From positions 14,570,001 to 14,634,000 of the forward strand of contig NC_058158.1 in assembly GCF_020080835.1 (NCBI RefSeq): a DNA stretch of 64,000 bases. Direction: 5' to 3'. How positions within the stretch are numbered: position 1 is the stretch's first letter; the number at the start of each line of letters is the position of its first letter. Below, piece after piece: positions 33,774 through 47,349 of this stretch. The position numbers and the translations under genes were made by a program. Source of the stretch: Cotesia glomerata. Lineage: Eukaryota > Arthropoda > Insecta > Hymenoptera > Braconidae. The notes under the pieces were generated by a model, which saw only the letters and a list, made by a program, of their open reading frames with translations, made no database searches and was not told the DNA's origin.

Positions 33774-35000
33774 ATGCCGGACTCAGTCAATGAGGTTAGA
33801 TTGGACATAAAGTCGACAGTAAGTGACCTTACCGATTAAGCCACCAGCTCAGTGAACAGTAGACCCTCGGACCAGCCACTAGAGGTCACCAGTAGTATTG
33901 TAAACAAAACCTCAAGTAATATCTCTTCTCCAAGTGCTATAGATCTGTCACGAAAGTTCGAACCCCTTTCAGCCAAATCCTCGCCTGTTTTAAAGTTCAC
34001 ACCAAAAGGCCGACCATCGAACACTGCCCAGCTATCCAAATTACAACCGCAGTCATCGGAAACTATATATGCCGCGTTGCAGAGACAAGCAGGTAAAAGA
34101 CAATGTACTGTAGAAGCCGATTTACACTTAGATAAAGCTGCCCCTCCGCAAAAAACTTCTCGTCCTATTGATTCAAAGTCCCATAGCGACATGGTGGACA
34201 ATCAGCCAAAGACTGTTCAGGAGCTGTTTACCCAGTTCGCAATATGGAGAACGGAGGACAAGGGTTATCTCGTCCAAATGAAGGAGGAGTTAGTCAATAA
34301 AATCGAAGCAACCAGTGCTGCTAGTAACGAGAAAATTGAGAAGGTGAATATGGCCCTATCGAAAGAAAATGCTGCTTTAAGAGGTGAACTTGAGGCAGTG
34401 AAAAAAAGATTAGCTGTACTTGAGTCCTCGAGTACAAACTCTATGGACCCTGACGTACTCGTATCTCCCTTGTCTCAGACCAGTCTGGCAAAAACGGAAA
34501 GAACCCTGATAAGAAACAGCATTGACGCTATAGAAAAACACCTTAGGAATAACATTATCATCAGAGGCTTGAAGCCAAATAATCAAGATGTCCGTTCACA
34601 AGTTTCTTAGTTCTTCGATCAACACTTTTAACTCACCAATTGCATAACAGATGTTTCTGTCATAGGTAAAGATAAAGAAAATATCAAGGCTACGGTGAAC
34701 TGCAGTTCAAATAAGGAGTATATAATGAAGAGAAAAAGCCAACTTAAGGTCCCGGTCTATATTGGATATGATCTTACCCCAGAAGAAGAAAAATTAGCAA
34801 AAAAGCTTAGGGACGAAGCCAAAATTTTAAGAGCTAATGGGAAATCCGTTAAAATAAGACCGAACAAGCTGATAGTCGATGGCTCTCCTTACATTTTTGA
34901 TATGTCTCTAAATAAGCTGGTCTCATCTGCAAAAGCATCTGCGGCCAATACAATGATGGATCTCTCCAATAGTGAGTCGCCCGTCGTCTCAAAAAACTAA
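33774..35000 (+). pseudogene. LINE-2 ORF1 (nucleic-acid-binding gag-like protein), three in-frame stops
   Basis: One reading frame runs from ATG at 33774 to TAA at 34998. It is broken only by TAA 33837, TAG 34608 and TAA 34629. It is rich in Ser/Pro/Lys at first. A heptad-like stretch follows at 34270-34430 (KEELVNKIEATS, ENAALRGELEAVKKRL), likely a coiled coil, then NNIIIRGLK (RRM-like start). Near the end are DLTPEEEKLAKKLRDEA and GKSVKIRPNKLIVDG, a motif usual in ORF1 of arthropod LINEs. ORF1 proteins of this type coat the RNA and form trimers or multimers. Confidence 0.75.
34991..35000 (+). promoter_or_regulatory. Candidate -1 frameshift site A_AAA_AAC before the ORF1 stop
   Basis: In the ORF1 frame the codons are TCA AAA AAC TAA. 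The heptamer A AAA AAC is the canonical X_XXY_YYZ slippery form. A -1 slip gives CTA ATC AAC at 34997, which is exactly the ORF2 frame, leading into the endonuclease. A TTCTGG/CCAGAA hairpin lies at about 35027-35051, rather far for a stimulator. Confidence 0.5.
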
Positions 35001-38000
35001 TCAACCCTAACAGAATCAAGCTAACCTTCTGGAACACTCAGGGTCCCAGAAACATCGATTGTATCAAAGATCTTTCTTAAAGCTATATAGGTCTCTGCGA
35101 AGCCTGGCTTTCATCAAAGCACAAACTTCACCCTCCGGCCGGTTGGCAAGCGATCACTGTTGAAGCTGACAAAAAATCTGATCTTCCTGGGCGTGCCAGC
35201 GGTGGTCTAGCAGTTCTCACGCCAAATGGGGTAACCTACAACCTCTTACATAGCTCCAGCAGCTGGATTATCGGTCAACCGTCAATATGCAACCTAAAAA
35301 TTGTAGTTGTTTCTGTATATCTCAAGCCTACTGCTGACTTGTGCTCTCAACTCAGCTCGCTGTAAAGTGTGTTACACCAAATGGAAAGTGCATGAAGCTT
35401 CGACATTATGATTATAGGTGGTGATTTCAATGCCAGAGTTGGATTACTTGGTGAACTGGACCAAACTCTTCTCTTTTCAACTCTTCTTAATCCCAGAAGA
35501 TCGGTTCTCGACCTCGAAACTAACAAGCGCGGTTCAGTTTTATTAGAATTTTTGGAGCAAAATGGCTTCATTTTACTCAATGGCCGCTGTCAAAAGGATA
35601 TACCCGGAGGTTATACATATATTAGCAAATTAGGCAAAAGTACTTCTGATCTCATCTGGGTTAACCTCTTGGGAGCTGACCTCATCAATAACATGTGGGT
35701 TGAGTCCATGACATCAGACTCTGACCACCTACCAGTGACTATCTAACTTACAGTTGGGTTGCAGACAGTCAACCCCACAAGCTGCTGTCAGCCACGACAC
35801 ATCCTAAGATGGTGTCAAAACGCATCCACTGAGTACAAATATCACATGCTCAACTCACCTTATGTGGCAATGTACCCTCAGGAATCAGCTGGGGACCTTT
35901 ATCCCAAGCTACACTGAACCGTCATTGATGCAGCCACGCACGCGCAAATGGTTACAAGTAAAAGTGCTCACCTTAAGAATCGTATCTACGTAAGCAAACC
36001 CTAGTATGATGCTGAGTATGCAGCCCTTAAAAATACAGTTACCAACCTACTTAAATTCTGTAAAAGACATAAGTCCAGCAATCTGCTTTGGTCCGAATAT
36101 GATAAGCTGAAGGAAAAATACACTGCTTTAACAAAAGCTAAAAAACACGCATATGAGAAAGGTGTATAAGATAAGTTCGCTAACATCAGTAACACATCTG
36201 ATTTCTGGAAGGCAGTAAACTCAGTTCGCAAATTCAAACAACTGCCCAACTCGATCCCTACACATGTTTGAGAGCAATTCTATGAAAGCGTCTACCAGCC
36301 GTAAGTCAGAATGGATCTGCTCTTTTTCGGTCCTAGCTTTCCGCTACTCGATGCTGACATAACCTGTGCGGAACTTATAAGCAGCCTTAAGAAGTTCAAA
36401 ACAGGTAAAGCAGCAGGATCCGATAACATTAGTTATGAATTTTTCCAAGAAATGCCGGACAATTGGCTATACTTTCTGCTGACACTCTACAATAAAGTAC
36501 TGAACGCTGGCAGTACTCCTGAAGATTGGTCCAAGATTGTCATGTGCATGCTACATAAAAAAGGTAATGTCGAAGACCCCAACAACTACCGTGGCATCGC
36601 ACTGATAAACTGCATCCTAAAGATATTTACGCGAACACTTGCGGTTCGTATTCAGAAGTGGGCTGTAGAGCTGAGCATCATCCCTGAAGAACGAGCTGGC
36701 TTTCAGTCTGGGCGTGGTTGCAGTGATAATGTCTTTTGCTTACTAGCTACTCTCCAAATGGCCATACGTCTCCAAGGAACTGCAGCCTACGTACTGTTCG
36801 TTGACTTCAATCGCGCTTTCGACTCCATTCCGCATGACAAGCTATGGTCTAAGCTGTTCCATCTTGGCATCAGCCCCAGAATACTGAACATACTAAAGTC
36901 CTTATACGACACAACAGTCATGCAAGTCAAGAGCAAAGATGGGCTTTCAAAGACCTTCAACGTATCAAATGGAGCGCTTCAAGGCGAAACGCTGACTCCC
37001 CTATTATTTATACTTTACATAGCAGATCTCATTACTTTTTTGAAGGAGCATGATATACAGGGACTCAACGTAGATGCACACACTGATCTAATCTGTCTTG
37101 AATACGCTGATGACCTTGCCTTACTTGCTCGGACTCCAGCTATGCTTCGCAGAACATTAAAATACCTTGAGACTTACTGTGATCCAAATGATTTGACGGT
37201 CAACACCTCAAAAACGCAAATTCTTAGAACGAGCTCTTGTGGTAGGATTGGCAAGAGAAATGAACAATTTTTGTACAAGGGCGAACCGTTGGGAATTGTG
37301 AGCTCATACCAATAATACCTTGGCATCTACTTTACGTCTTCCCTTCAAGGAGATACTGCCACTAACTCCGCTATAAAGAAAAGCAAGTTGGCGTCCGGCA
37401 CAGTTCTCAATATCCTCGCGAAGCTTGCGGCGAACTCTTGGAAAGGTAAAGTCCACCTCTTTAACAGCTTGTCGAGAAGCATGATGATCTATTTATCACA
37501 CTTTTGGTGTTTAAGGACAAAAAACCTTGAGAAACTAGAGGCAACCCAGCTTGATTTCCACAAGAGAATGTTTTACCTCCCAATATGCACTCCGGGATAT
37601 GCAATTAGATATTAACTCGGCCTGGAACATGTAGCTGTATCGGTGCTCAAGCAAGCGCTAAGCTGGTTATTAAAAATCCTGGATATGCATGAAAACAGAC
37701 TTCCGAAAAAATGCTTCCGTCGTCTTCACACTCTCAGTCTATCTCCTTATAACTCTAACAGACACAACTGGGTACAGCAACTAAGAGACCTGCTTAGAAC
37801 AATCAATGAGGATGGTCTTCTGGATCACCTTGACATAACTACCTGGAAATTAGAGGTTCCCCGGATCATAGATAAATTTTTAGAATATCTTTGCAGACTG
37901 GATGTTGAAAGATACCAGCACTCTTCAGCCTGCCAATTCATACTCCCACAACCACTCTTCGGTGCAACTTATCACGTGGAAAATGCTCCTTTATCCTTTC

Positions 38001-38314
38001 TCAAAGTGTTGGTGCAGTTACGTCTTGCCAACAATTATGTGTGCAATATCACACTTAAGAAAGTAACACACAAGCTTACACTGCTCCGATACTGCAGCTT
38101 TTGCCAGCTCCAGGAAAAAGAATCTATCACTCATGTCATCGCATGATGTCCATTCCTAAATGACATTCTAACGGAATTCTGGGCTCCACTGGCTGAGGAA
38201 GATGATCTAGCCCTACTGGGGCGAATTATTGGTGCAAACAACTCCCCTAACCTAGTCAAACTTTATTTATTTTTGAAAAAGTGCTTCCAGAAAAGAAGTC
38301 AGTATTTAGCTTGA
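34997..38314 (+). pseudogene. LINE-2 ORF2 (APE endonuclease + reverse transcriptase), 12 in-frame stops, no frameshift
   Basis: A single frame spans 3.3 kb. Endonuclease: LTFWNTQGPRN, GLCEAWLSS, GGDFNARVG (35417-35443), SDSDHLPVTI (35717-35746). Linker: YDAEYAALKN, DFWKAVNSVRKF. RT: GKAAGSDNISYEFF, NYRGIALINCILKIF, AGFQSGRGCSDNVF, LFVDFNRAFDSIPHDKLW (catalytic Asp), NGALQGETLTPLL, LEYADDLALLA (YADD). Tail: CSFCQLQEKESITHVIA then CPF after a stop (Cys/His cluster). The stops are at 35078, 35363, 35393, 35744, 35915, 36002, 36167, 36269, 36302, 37313, 37613 and 38144. Several sit where a Trp, Gln or Arg codon is expected. The natural terminator is TGA 38312-38314. Confidence 0.85.
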
Positions 38315-38510
38315 TTCATGTTAGTATATGTCCTTGATAACTAAATGTATCCAAATATTATTTTTATTTTTATTTTTATGTATATGAAAGTCACGCTATG
38401 ATATGTAAAAATGGAAATATTTTAAATATTTTTTAACCAGTGAACTCCTGGCCAATTGTATTTAAGAATTGTTAAAATATTCTATTAAATGCTAATAATA
38501 ATAAATAAAA

Positions 38511-38527
38511 ATATTTAAAATGTTTTT
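38511..38527. repeat. Target-site duplication of LINE-2, right copy
   Basis: Identical to 33563-33579. The next bases, TTAACTTCCC, are the start of RepA A6. Confidence 0.8.
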
Positions 38528-38683
38528 TAACTTCCCGCTAAAAATCTCAGATTTTCAAAAATCGGGAAGTTATTGTTTTTACCCCGTTTTGCAAAAATCG
38601 AGTTTTCATCAGATCTCGACGTTTGAAGGTCACAGGAAGCTTCCCTGACTACCCCCGCGATGTTGTCACTATGTCTGTATGTA

Positions 38684-38770
<87 letters not shown>

Positions 38771-39286
38771 CTATGTGACTCGCTTATAACTTTTGAACGG
38801 TTGAACCGATTTCATCGCGGTTGGTGCCATTCGAAAGGGCTACGCTGAACTTAGATTTCCTGAGAATTTGAACCAATTCGGACCGATAGATTTTAAGAAA
38901 TCTTGAAAAATCTTAAAAAAAATAAGAAAAAAATCATTTTTGAAAGTAGTTTTTTTGGAATATCTTTTAAACGGCTCTATCGATCAACTTCAAAAACTAA
39001 TCCGCCCTTAAGCTTGAAAAACCACGCCGATCGGCGTCAACCCGATCAAAATCGGTTGATTCGTTCGAGAGATAGCGTGAACGAAAGAAAACCGAAAACC
39101 GAAAAGTGTTTTTCCACATAACTTCGTCATTTCTTCTCGGATCACTTTTGATGACATAGCATAATTTATAGAGCTTAAAAAACCGCGTCGATTGCCGCCA
39201 AAAACGTAGAAATCGGTTAATTAGTTCAAAAGATATCGTCAATAAAAGATTTGAAAACAAGTGTTTTTAAAATCACTGCGACATTT
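38527..39286 (+). repeat. RepA copy A6, 3' half missing
   Basis: Starts TTAACTTCCCGCTAA, has AAATCGGGAAGTTATTG, CATCAGATCTCGACG and GGAAGCTTCCCTGAC, then the GT tract. CGATTTCATCGCGGTTGGTG modules follow. It stops mid-module where A7 begins. Confidence 0.8.
38685..38769 (+). repeat. (GT)n microsatellite in A6
   Basis: About 40 GT units, free of LINE insertion. Confidence 0.95.
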
Positions 39287-40218
<932 letters not shown>

Positions 40219-40832
40219 TTTTTTTTTTTTTAATTTTTTGGTTTTGACCTTATTTTTGTAATTTTTTTTTTTTAATTGGGTTCTTTTTTTTTGCTTCATG
40301 TTGATTTTTTTTTCTCAAGACTCGTAATGGAGCAATATACAACCATGCAGGATTATATATAGTTCCATATACAATTATATATAATTATATATGACTATAT
40401 ATGGAACAATATACAGCCAGGCAAGATTATATATAGTTCCATATATCTTTATATATTTATAAAATTGGAGGTGTCCCGATATTTCACTTTGCAGCCAAAA
40501 CTACGCATCGCAGACGAATAGTGTTTGTATATGGCAATAGGTACAAGGTTCCCATCGTGCACTATGGTGGTTGCAAGTTGATAATTATAAGGGTGTAAAT
40601 GATACGGGGGTTGAAAGATATTAACTTTAAAAATGTGAGACTATCATTGGTCTAAAATGGTCTCGATTGTTCTAAGAATTTCTGGAATGATCTAGAAAGT
40701 CTTAATATGTATACCAATGTTCAAATCGGTCGAGAATGTTCTAGAAAATTCTAAAATAATCTAGAAATTTCTAGAAAGATCTGGTAAGATCTAAAATCTA
40801 TATTTAGATTTTGATCAAAATTTTTTTTGCAT
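40219..40832. other. Intergenic, with TATATAATTATATA words
   Basis: ATTATATATAGTTCCATATA occurs twice (about 40353 and 40427), with inverted TATATATGGAAC between. The rest (40470-40832) is unique and contains ATTCTAGAA-type words (40660-40790). No gene seen. Confidence 0.5.
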
Positions 40833-42651
40833 CCCGAGTCGAAATTCGAGTTCCGTTTTAACCGTAATTTTTTCCCATCTCAATTTTACGGTCAAAACAG
40901 ACTTGGCGCTGTATTGATAGCTCATTTAAACTGAGCCTGGTTTCACCGTAACTAGTGGAGTTTTGTCCCATTCTACCACGATTACGGTCAAACCAGGCTT
41001 GAAATAATGATAATAATAATAATAATAAATAATAATAAATTAAATTTTAAAATTCTTAGGGGTCCGGGTTCAAATCCAATTGAAATCACATTTATTTATT
41101 TTTTTGTTTTAATTTATGCAATAATAATTATTATTATAATTAATAATTATTATTGTTATAAGAAATAAGTAATAGTAATTAATAATAATTGTCATTAACA
41201 TAAAAATTTGTAATTAACAATTATTACAATTACTACTATCAAGATTGTTTATGAGCACAAAAAAATATATAAAATTAATTTTGTAATAAAAAAAACAAAA
41301 ATGGATGATTTCCCAAATTTGAGTCTTTTTTTTACGAACAGGGGTTATTTATTGTCCAGTTTATACATATTAAGGAGTAAGGAAATAGGAGGAAAGGATT
41401 ACTTATGGTAACTTAACCTAATACGCTTCGTAAATAAAGAAATAATTAAAAGTCGCTTTGCCCTAACCGAGAACCGAACTTGGAACCTATCGCTCGTCAA
41501 GACTTACGCGCTACCCGCATCGCTACACTGCCGATTGGTAAAAGGCGAATCTCAGTAGTCTCATAAACTTTTTAAATGACGCGTCTTGAAATGACTAAGT
41601 TCTGAGTGGAATCTGAAAAAGAACTTTACGGAGAAATTAAATGAATAGTAATAATTATATTTATAGACATTCAAAATTGAAATTTAGATACCCATTCTCA
41701 ATTATTAATCTTATACTTCTATTTTCAATTGTAAGATTCGGTAATTGCTTATTTTCATGGGGTGTGAAATCAACATGATTAGATTATTTTCTACTTAATA
41801 GATATTTTTTTTTTTTTTTAGAATAAATCTAAAATAGAAAAATTTTTCAAAATTTTTTTCAAAAATGTTAATTTTGGGATAAGAAAAATTATGAAACGTT
41901 TCAATTTTTTAACTAAAAACAAATTATGAAAAATTTCAAATTTTGGGTTAAAAAAAAGTTTTAGCAAAATATCGAAAAATCGATAATTAAAAAAATTTTT
42001 TTTTTCTACTTGTAAAATATTTTTTTTTATCAGAGTAAATCTAAAATAGAAAAATTTTTTTAATTTTTTGAAAATTTCAATTTTAGAGTAAAAAATATGA
42101 AAAACGTCAGTTGTTGGATTAAAAAAAAACTATGAAAAAATATCAAAAATTAATTACTTTTAAAAATGTGAAATTAAACAATTACCTGCGATTCTTATAT
42201 ATTTTAAAACTTTTTCAGTGAAAATATGTGAACTAAGCTGAATTTAGAAAAGAATAATATTTTTTTTCCAAAATTCAAATTTTTGAAAGAAAAAGCCTTC
42301 TCTGAGATTATTATTGTTGTTATTATTATTATTATTAAATTTTTAATTTTTAAATGTCAACTTTTCATGTTTTTTATTAATTTAAATTTTCGCACCTAAG
42401 AACTACAAGATGGCAAGAGAAATAATAATAATCAACAAGATGACAAATATAGTAATAATATTTATAATGATAATATTATACTCCTGGAAATTTTTACGGT
42501 CAAAACAGACCTGCGTACGGCTGTTTTAACCATACTTATTCTCCGATACCATCTTGTACGGTCAAAATAGACTCGATTTTTAGCGGCATATTAGACTTCA
42601 AAGAGTTGGGACATTTTTACGGTCAAAACGGGACTCGAATTTTGACTCGGG
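40833..42651 (+). repeat. RepF copy F2 (CCCGAG terminus, AT duplication)
   Basis: 1,819 bp from CCCGAGTCGAAATTCGAG to CTCGAATTTTGACTCGGG, with AT on each side (40831-40832, 42652-42653). Iterated words ACGGTCAAAACAGAC and CGTTTTAACCGTAA cluster within about 200 bp of each end. The middle is AT-rich and contains a tRNA-like sequence. The host DNA to the right (GAGAATTGCGTAGGACC) has a relative at 53279. Confidence 0.85.
41461..41537 (-). other. tRNA-like sequence in RepF2
   Basis: The minus strand reads GTGTAGCGATGCGGGTAGCG (A-box-like) and AAGTTCGGTTCTCGG (B-box-like) about 30 nt later. It looks more like a true tRNA than the RepB version, but the ends do not pair well by eye. Confidence 0.5.
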
Positions 42652-42653
42652 AT

Positions 42654-45582
42654 TTTAATTGGTTAGTGAGAATTGCGTAGGACCATATTAAATACTCTAT
42701 CCATAAAATTAACCCAATAATTAATTAGATGTAATAAATATGTAATTGAATATTGTTATATATAATTATATATAGTTATATATAATTATACATAATTATA
42801 TATAATTATATATGATTAGATATGATTATATTTGGCCATTTTTCATATATAATCATATATAAGTAATTTATATATAAATATTTTCTCTCGGTCAATAAAT
42901 TTAAATTAAATAAAGTATTAAATAAATTAAAAAATTATTAAATTTATTTAATACGGCATCTTAATTGGGGTACACAGAAAAGAAAGTAATTCTAAATTTG
43001 TTTCTACACGTGGTTCTAAATTCGTATCTTATGTATTATATCTATATATTTATTATATCAGATAATTTTTTCACGAGAAATGTTACTTTCTATAATTTTA
43101 GATAATGCCATGGAGCTAAACGCAGTAAATTTAATCGGTTGAGTACGAGATACAGATATATTACTTTTTTTAACACGCTTTTATCGGATTCGCCTATATC
43201 TTTGTATCTATGTGTATATAACGGACTGGTTGAACTCGATTTTCGGCCACCTCAAAACGTTAGATGAAAAATCAAATCCTTGTACACTTATCAAGGACCG
43301 ATGAAAATACAATAATTTAATCAGTTAGACCCATTATCCTGCTCAAAATTGTCACGATTGGCAATTTTAAATTCACTCAGGAAAGAGCTTGAGAAACGGC
43401 TATCAAATCCAAGGAAAGCAGCAGGCGCGCAAATTTCCTACTCCTGTCACAGAGTGGTAGTTACAATTCAATGAATTATAGTTAAAAAAATTTGATAGTA
43501 AATTAAATTAAAAAGTAAAGAATAAATAACAGTTTAACAACAGAAAACCAAATTAAAAAGTATAAAATAAGTTTCAAATAAAAATAAAGTGATTAACAAA
43601 AAAATTTTTATTATTATTAAAAAGTGTGGGGTGTTTTTTAAGATATTTTCATAATTACTCAACTTTTATCATCATAAAAAAAAAAATTTATTTATTAATC
43701 ACTTTATTTTCATTTCAGACTTATTGAATATTGTTTTTTACTTTTTAGTTGAGTTTTCTATTAAAGCGTATTTTTTAGTTTTGCTATCTATTATTTATTT
43801 AGTATTTAAAATAGTTTTCCATCAATAATTTTTAATCGAGTATTAAGATTACAATATTGATATATGAAATATTGCTGTCGGATATTAATAGACTGGTATA
43901 TTAGGAGCTATTTTTGCCGTGCAGCAATCGAAAAGATTTCAGAAGAAATACTGATAACTTCCAAACAGTAAAGGACACCAAAATAAAAAATATTTTTTAG
44001 ATATTGTTTACAAACTTCCATAAAGTCTGCTCGACCAATCAGCCTTTGGAACCCTCACGGGTCACGCGTGCGTGAATTCCACACACGCGCACACTCACAA
44101 CGAGCGGAGCTAAAAATTAAAAAAATCATTTGAAATTACTATTGAAATTACTCTTGCAGTACGTAGAGGTTGTAACCCACGTAAGGTCAACAGTTTCGTA
44201 TTCTCAGCGAAAAGTAATCATAGATCAAAAATAAAAAAATATAGTCTTTTGAGTCGAAACGAAATGTTCAATCTTGAATTTACGAAAGATAAAAAAAAAC
44301 ATTTTGCAAGTATTCAAAAAAGATTTAGAAATATACGTGTAAAAGTTTTGACATTTTGAAATTAGATATAATTCTGGATTCATACAATAACATGATTGAT
44401 ATGATCATCAATTTCCGATTAAATTTTCATCGTTGGTCAGAAGAACGAAATTATTAGTGGTATTCTCTCTATTTCATATGCAGTCACTATCACATCCATC
44501 AGAAAATAGCTAGTAATACCATGTAAAACTAAATAACACCGTGATATTTTAAAATCACTATTTTCGCAAATTCTGCGAAAAACACACTTGATTTGATAAA
44601 TTCAATCTTAAGATTGATAGTAGAAAAATTTAATCTTACACATTTGAAAGAAATACATTTTGTAAATAATACCTGTCAATTTAAATGCTTCAGACGATGT
44701 ATTTTGAAACTATTCTTTCGATAAATTAGTTGATTGATCGACATTGATGACATAATTCTCGATTGAATTCACTCAAAATTGGATAAAAAAATACTTCAAT
44801 AGAGCTAATACAGCATAATAATAACGGTTAAGCTCCTACTAGTTAAAAAGAAATAAACATAATAAAGGAATATAGGCGGAGACGAGGGGTTGGCCAACGG
44901 CTAAATCGTTGATGGAGGTTGGATCGTGAGAGATATGAAAAGAAGGGGGATGATATCCGCGCAATTTCACAACTGCCAGTCAGTCATTTTGATACGTATG
45001 ATGAGAGCTGTTGCATCGCTCGATCGATACATGCAAAATTGGAATGATAGTTTATTTTTCAACAGAGATTCTACCAATTTGTAAAAATTTCGTGTGCAAT
45101 ATCATGCAACGATTGTGCACAAGTCCATACAAACACACACATACGTATACACAAGCAAATTTTTCGAAAACCGGAACAAATTTAACTGTAGAAAAGAAAA
45201 GTAAAAACAGTTACTTTCCAAATCCTTGAAAATTTTAAATGTTAAAAGTTTAGGAATAGAACATATCAATACCTAAATGTAATTTTAGACTGACTCTCAC
45301 GAGCTGTGTATTTTGAGTTGAAGATAATCATTCATTAAATTGTTAAAATTATTTAATACTATTTAAATCATTATCATCGTACAAAAGTTTAACCATATTT
45401 TTCATTAGAAGCATTCATATGTAAGTTCGGCAAAAAAAATATCAAAAACAATAAACTTTATGATCAATTAAGAGTCATCTTTCTGTATCACTGGGAAACT
45501 TACTCGATAGGAAAATAGTTCTCCTATATTGCTACTGATGGCGCCAGCCGTGAAGTACCTCTCCCTTCCTCTTCCGCTTATA

Positions 45583-45613
<31 letters not shown>

Positions 45614-47290
45614 GAATGAATGTCCTTGTTATTGATCTTGGATGTAATTAACATTAACTATTCATCGATTTCTGATTCAAAAACTTGATTTCAAATAAAC
45701 AAAATTATATACAGCATATCGACCAATTCTGTAAATAATTTAGATTCTGAAAAATGATTTAATAAATTGTTTATGAAATACCATAAACAAGAACTTCACT
45801 CACACTTATTCATCAGGGTATTGTTTTCACACATACATATGTAAATAATACATATATTGTATATACTCTAGGTACTAATGTATAAAAAATAGCACTAATT
45901 TTCAGCCACATTTTAACCACATAACACAAATATTGTAATTTCACATCGCTCGCAATAGAACTGAAATTATGATTTTAATTCCGGTGACATAGTTAATAGT
46001 TAAGTTTATACTTGACGTTTAAAAATAGAAAATATTCAGACTGCGTATACTTACTCGTTACTTGAGAATGTCGACCTTTCAGGTCAGACTTTCAAATGAG
46101 AAACTGAGAATAGTCGGCTCCCAGGTGATGCTGGATGCTTGCTGGTCGAGCGGGGTAGTGGTGCACGAAAAGCCTGAAGGGTAGTATTGCGGGGAAATGA
46201 TTTATGACCACGAGGGAGTTCAGAGAGGGTGCCATTGAGGATCAAGCAAAGTTCTGCTTCACACTGTTTTTCAGTTAGTATCGCTCATATTGTGATCCAC
46301 GTGTAGTATTTTTTGTAAACATTGCTTGAAAAATTATTTAAAAGTGAGAATTAACCGAATTATTGTAGAGTTTCCGTGAATTGTAATGAATTATCATAAT
46401 ACTAATAACTTAGTGGATATTTTAATCCGATGTGAATGCATTTCGATAATCAACAAAGAACTCCGGAGTGACTAGAACATTTTTCAGAATTTTTATGTAT
46501 TTGAAATAATTAAATAATCATAAGTTAAAACTTTGTTAATGAAACTAAAATTTTTTCTTCGTTATTAAAAATTTAGATTGAATGTATGTAATAATAGCAC
46601 AATGTTTTTCGTGTCGGTCGAAATGTTCAATCGTTTTCAAAAAATTTAAATCCTCTTGGTGACAACGATAAATGATTATGATGTAGGTAAGAACAAAAAT
46701 CTCTTTTAATTGGAATCGATAGCATAATAAATAGCAATTTATTTAACATAAAAACCGATACGAAACTTATAATGACCCATTAGTATTGGCTCGTTGGCTC
46801 ATCGGTAATGTCAATAGAATAAACTCCTGTTCTAAATTTAAAATCATGCAGAAGGTTTGATATTATTATTAATATACTTAGGTGCAAAATATTCACAACA
46901 TTTGGAATTTTATCTTCTTCATCAATATTAATCAATGAAGATTTTGTTACAAAATGATTTTATACATCTTTCCTGTTTTTACTCTAATATAACATATAAA
47001 AAAAGTAGCAAAATATTCTATACATATATGAAAGAGGATAGAATAAATAAAACTGAAGGAGAAACGTACTGCAGGAAGGCATAACAGCGGCAGCCTGAAA
47101 CGATCATCAATCATCAAGGGCGAGACAATCGAATATCGTACCCAACCGGCGAACAGCTGTCGCTTCGTTGCGCTCTGACTGATCTGCGTTACACGATGCC
47201 ACGAGACAAATGAGAATTATGATGAAACTATATGAAAGTATTTGGAATTAGTTTTCCAAAGAATATTTTTAAATGAGTGTGTCATAATCG

Positions 47291-47349
<59 letters not shown>

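Larger units (their letters stand above)
33580..38510 (+). mobile_element. Full-length APE-type non-LTR retrotransposon (LINE-2)
   Basis: 4,931 bp: 5'UTR (33580-33773), ORF1 (33774-35000), ORF2 with endonuclease, RT and CCHC-like tail (34997-38314), and a short 3'UTR ending in a TAA/AATAAA-rich tail. It is flanked by a perfect 17-bp target duplication. ORF organisation and motifs point to the Jockey/CR1/I side of LINE diversity. I cannot fix the clade. It is unrelated in sequence to the R1-clade copies. Coding regions hold 15 in-frame stops but no frameshift (see findings). Confidence 0.85.
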
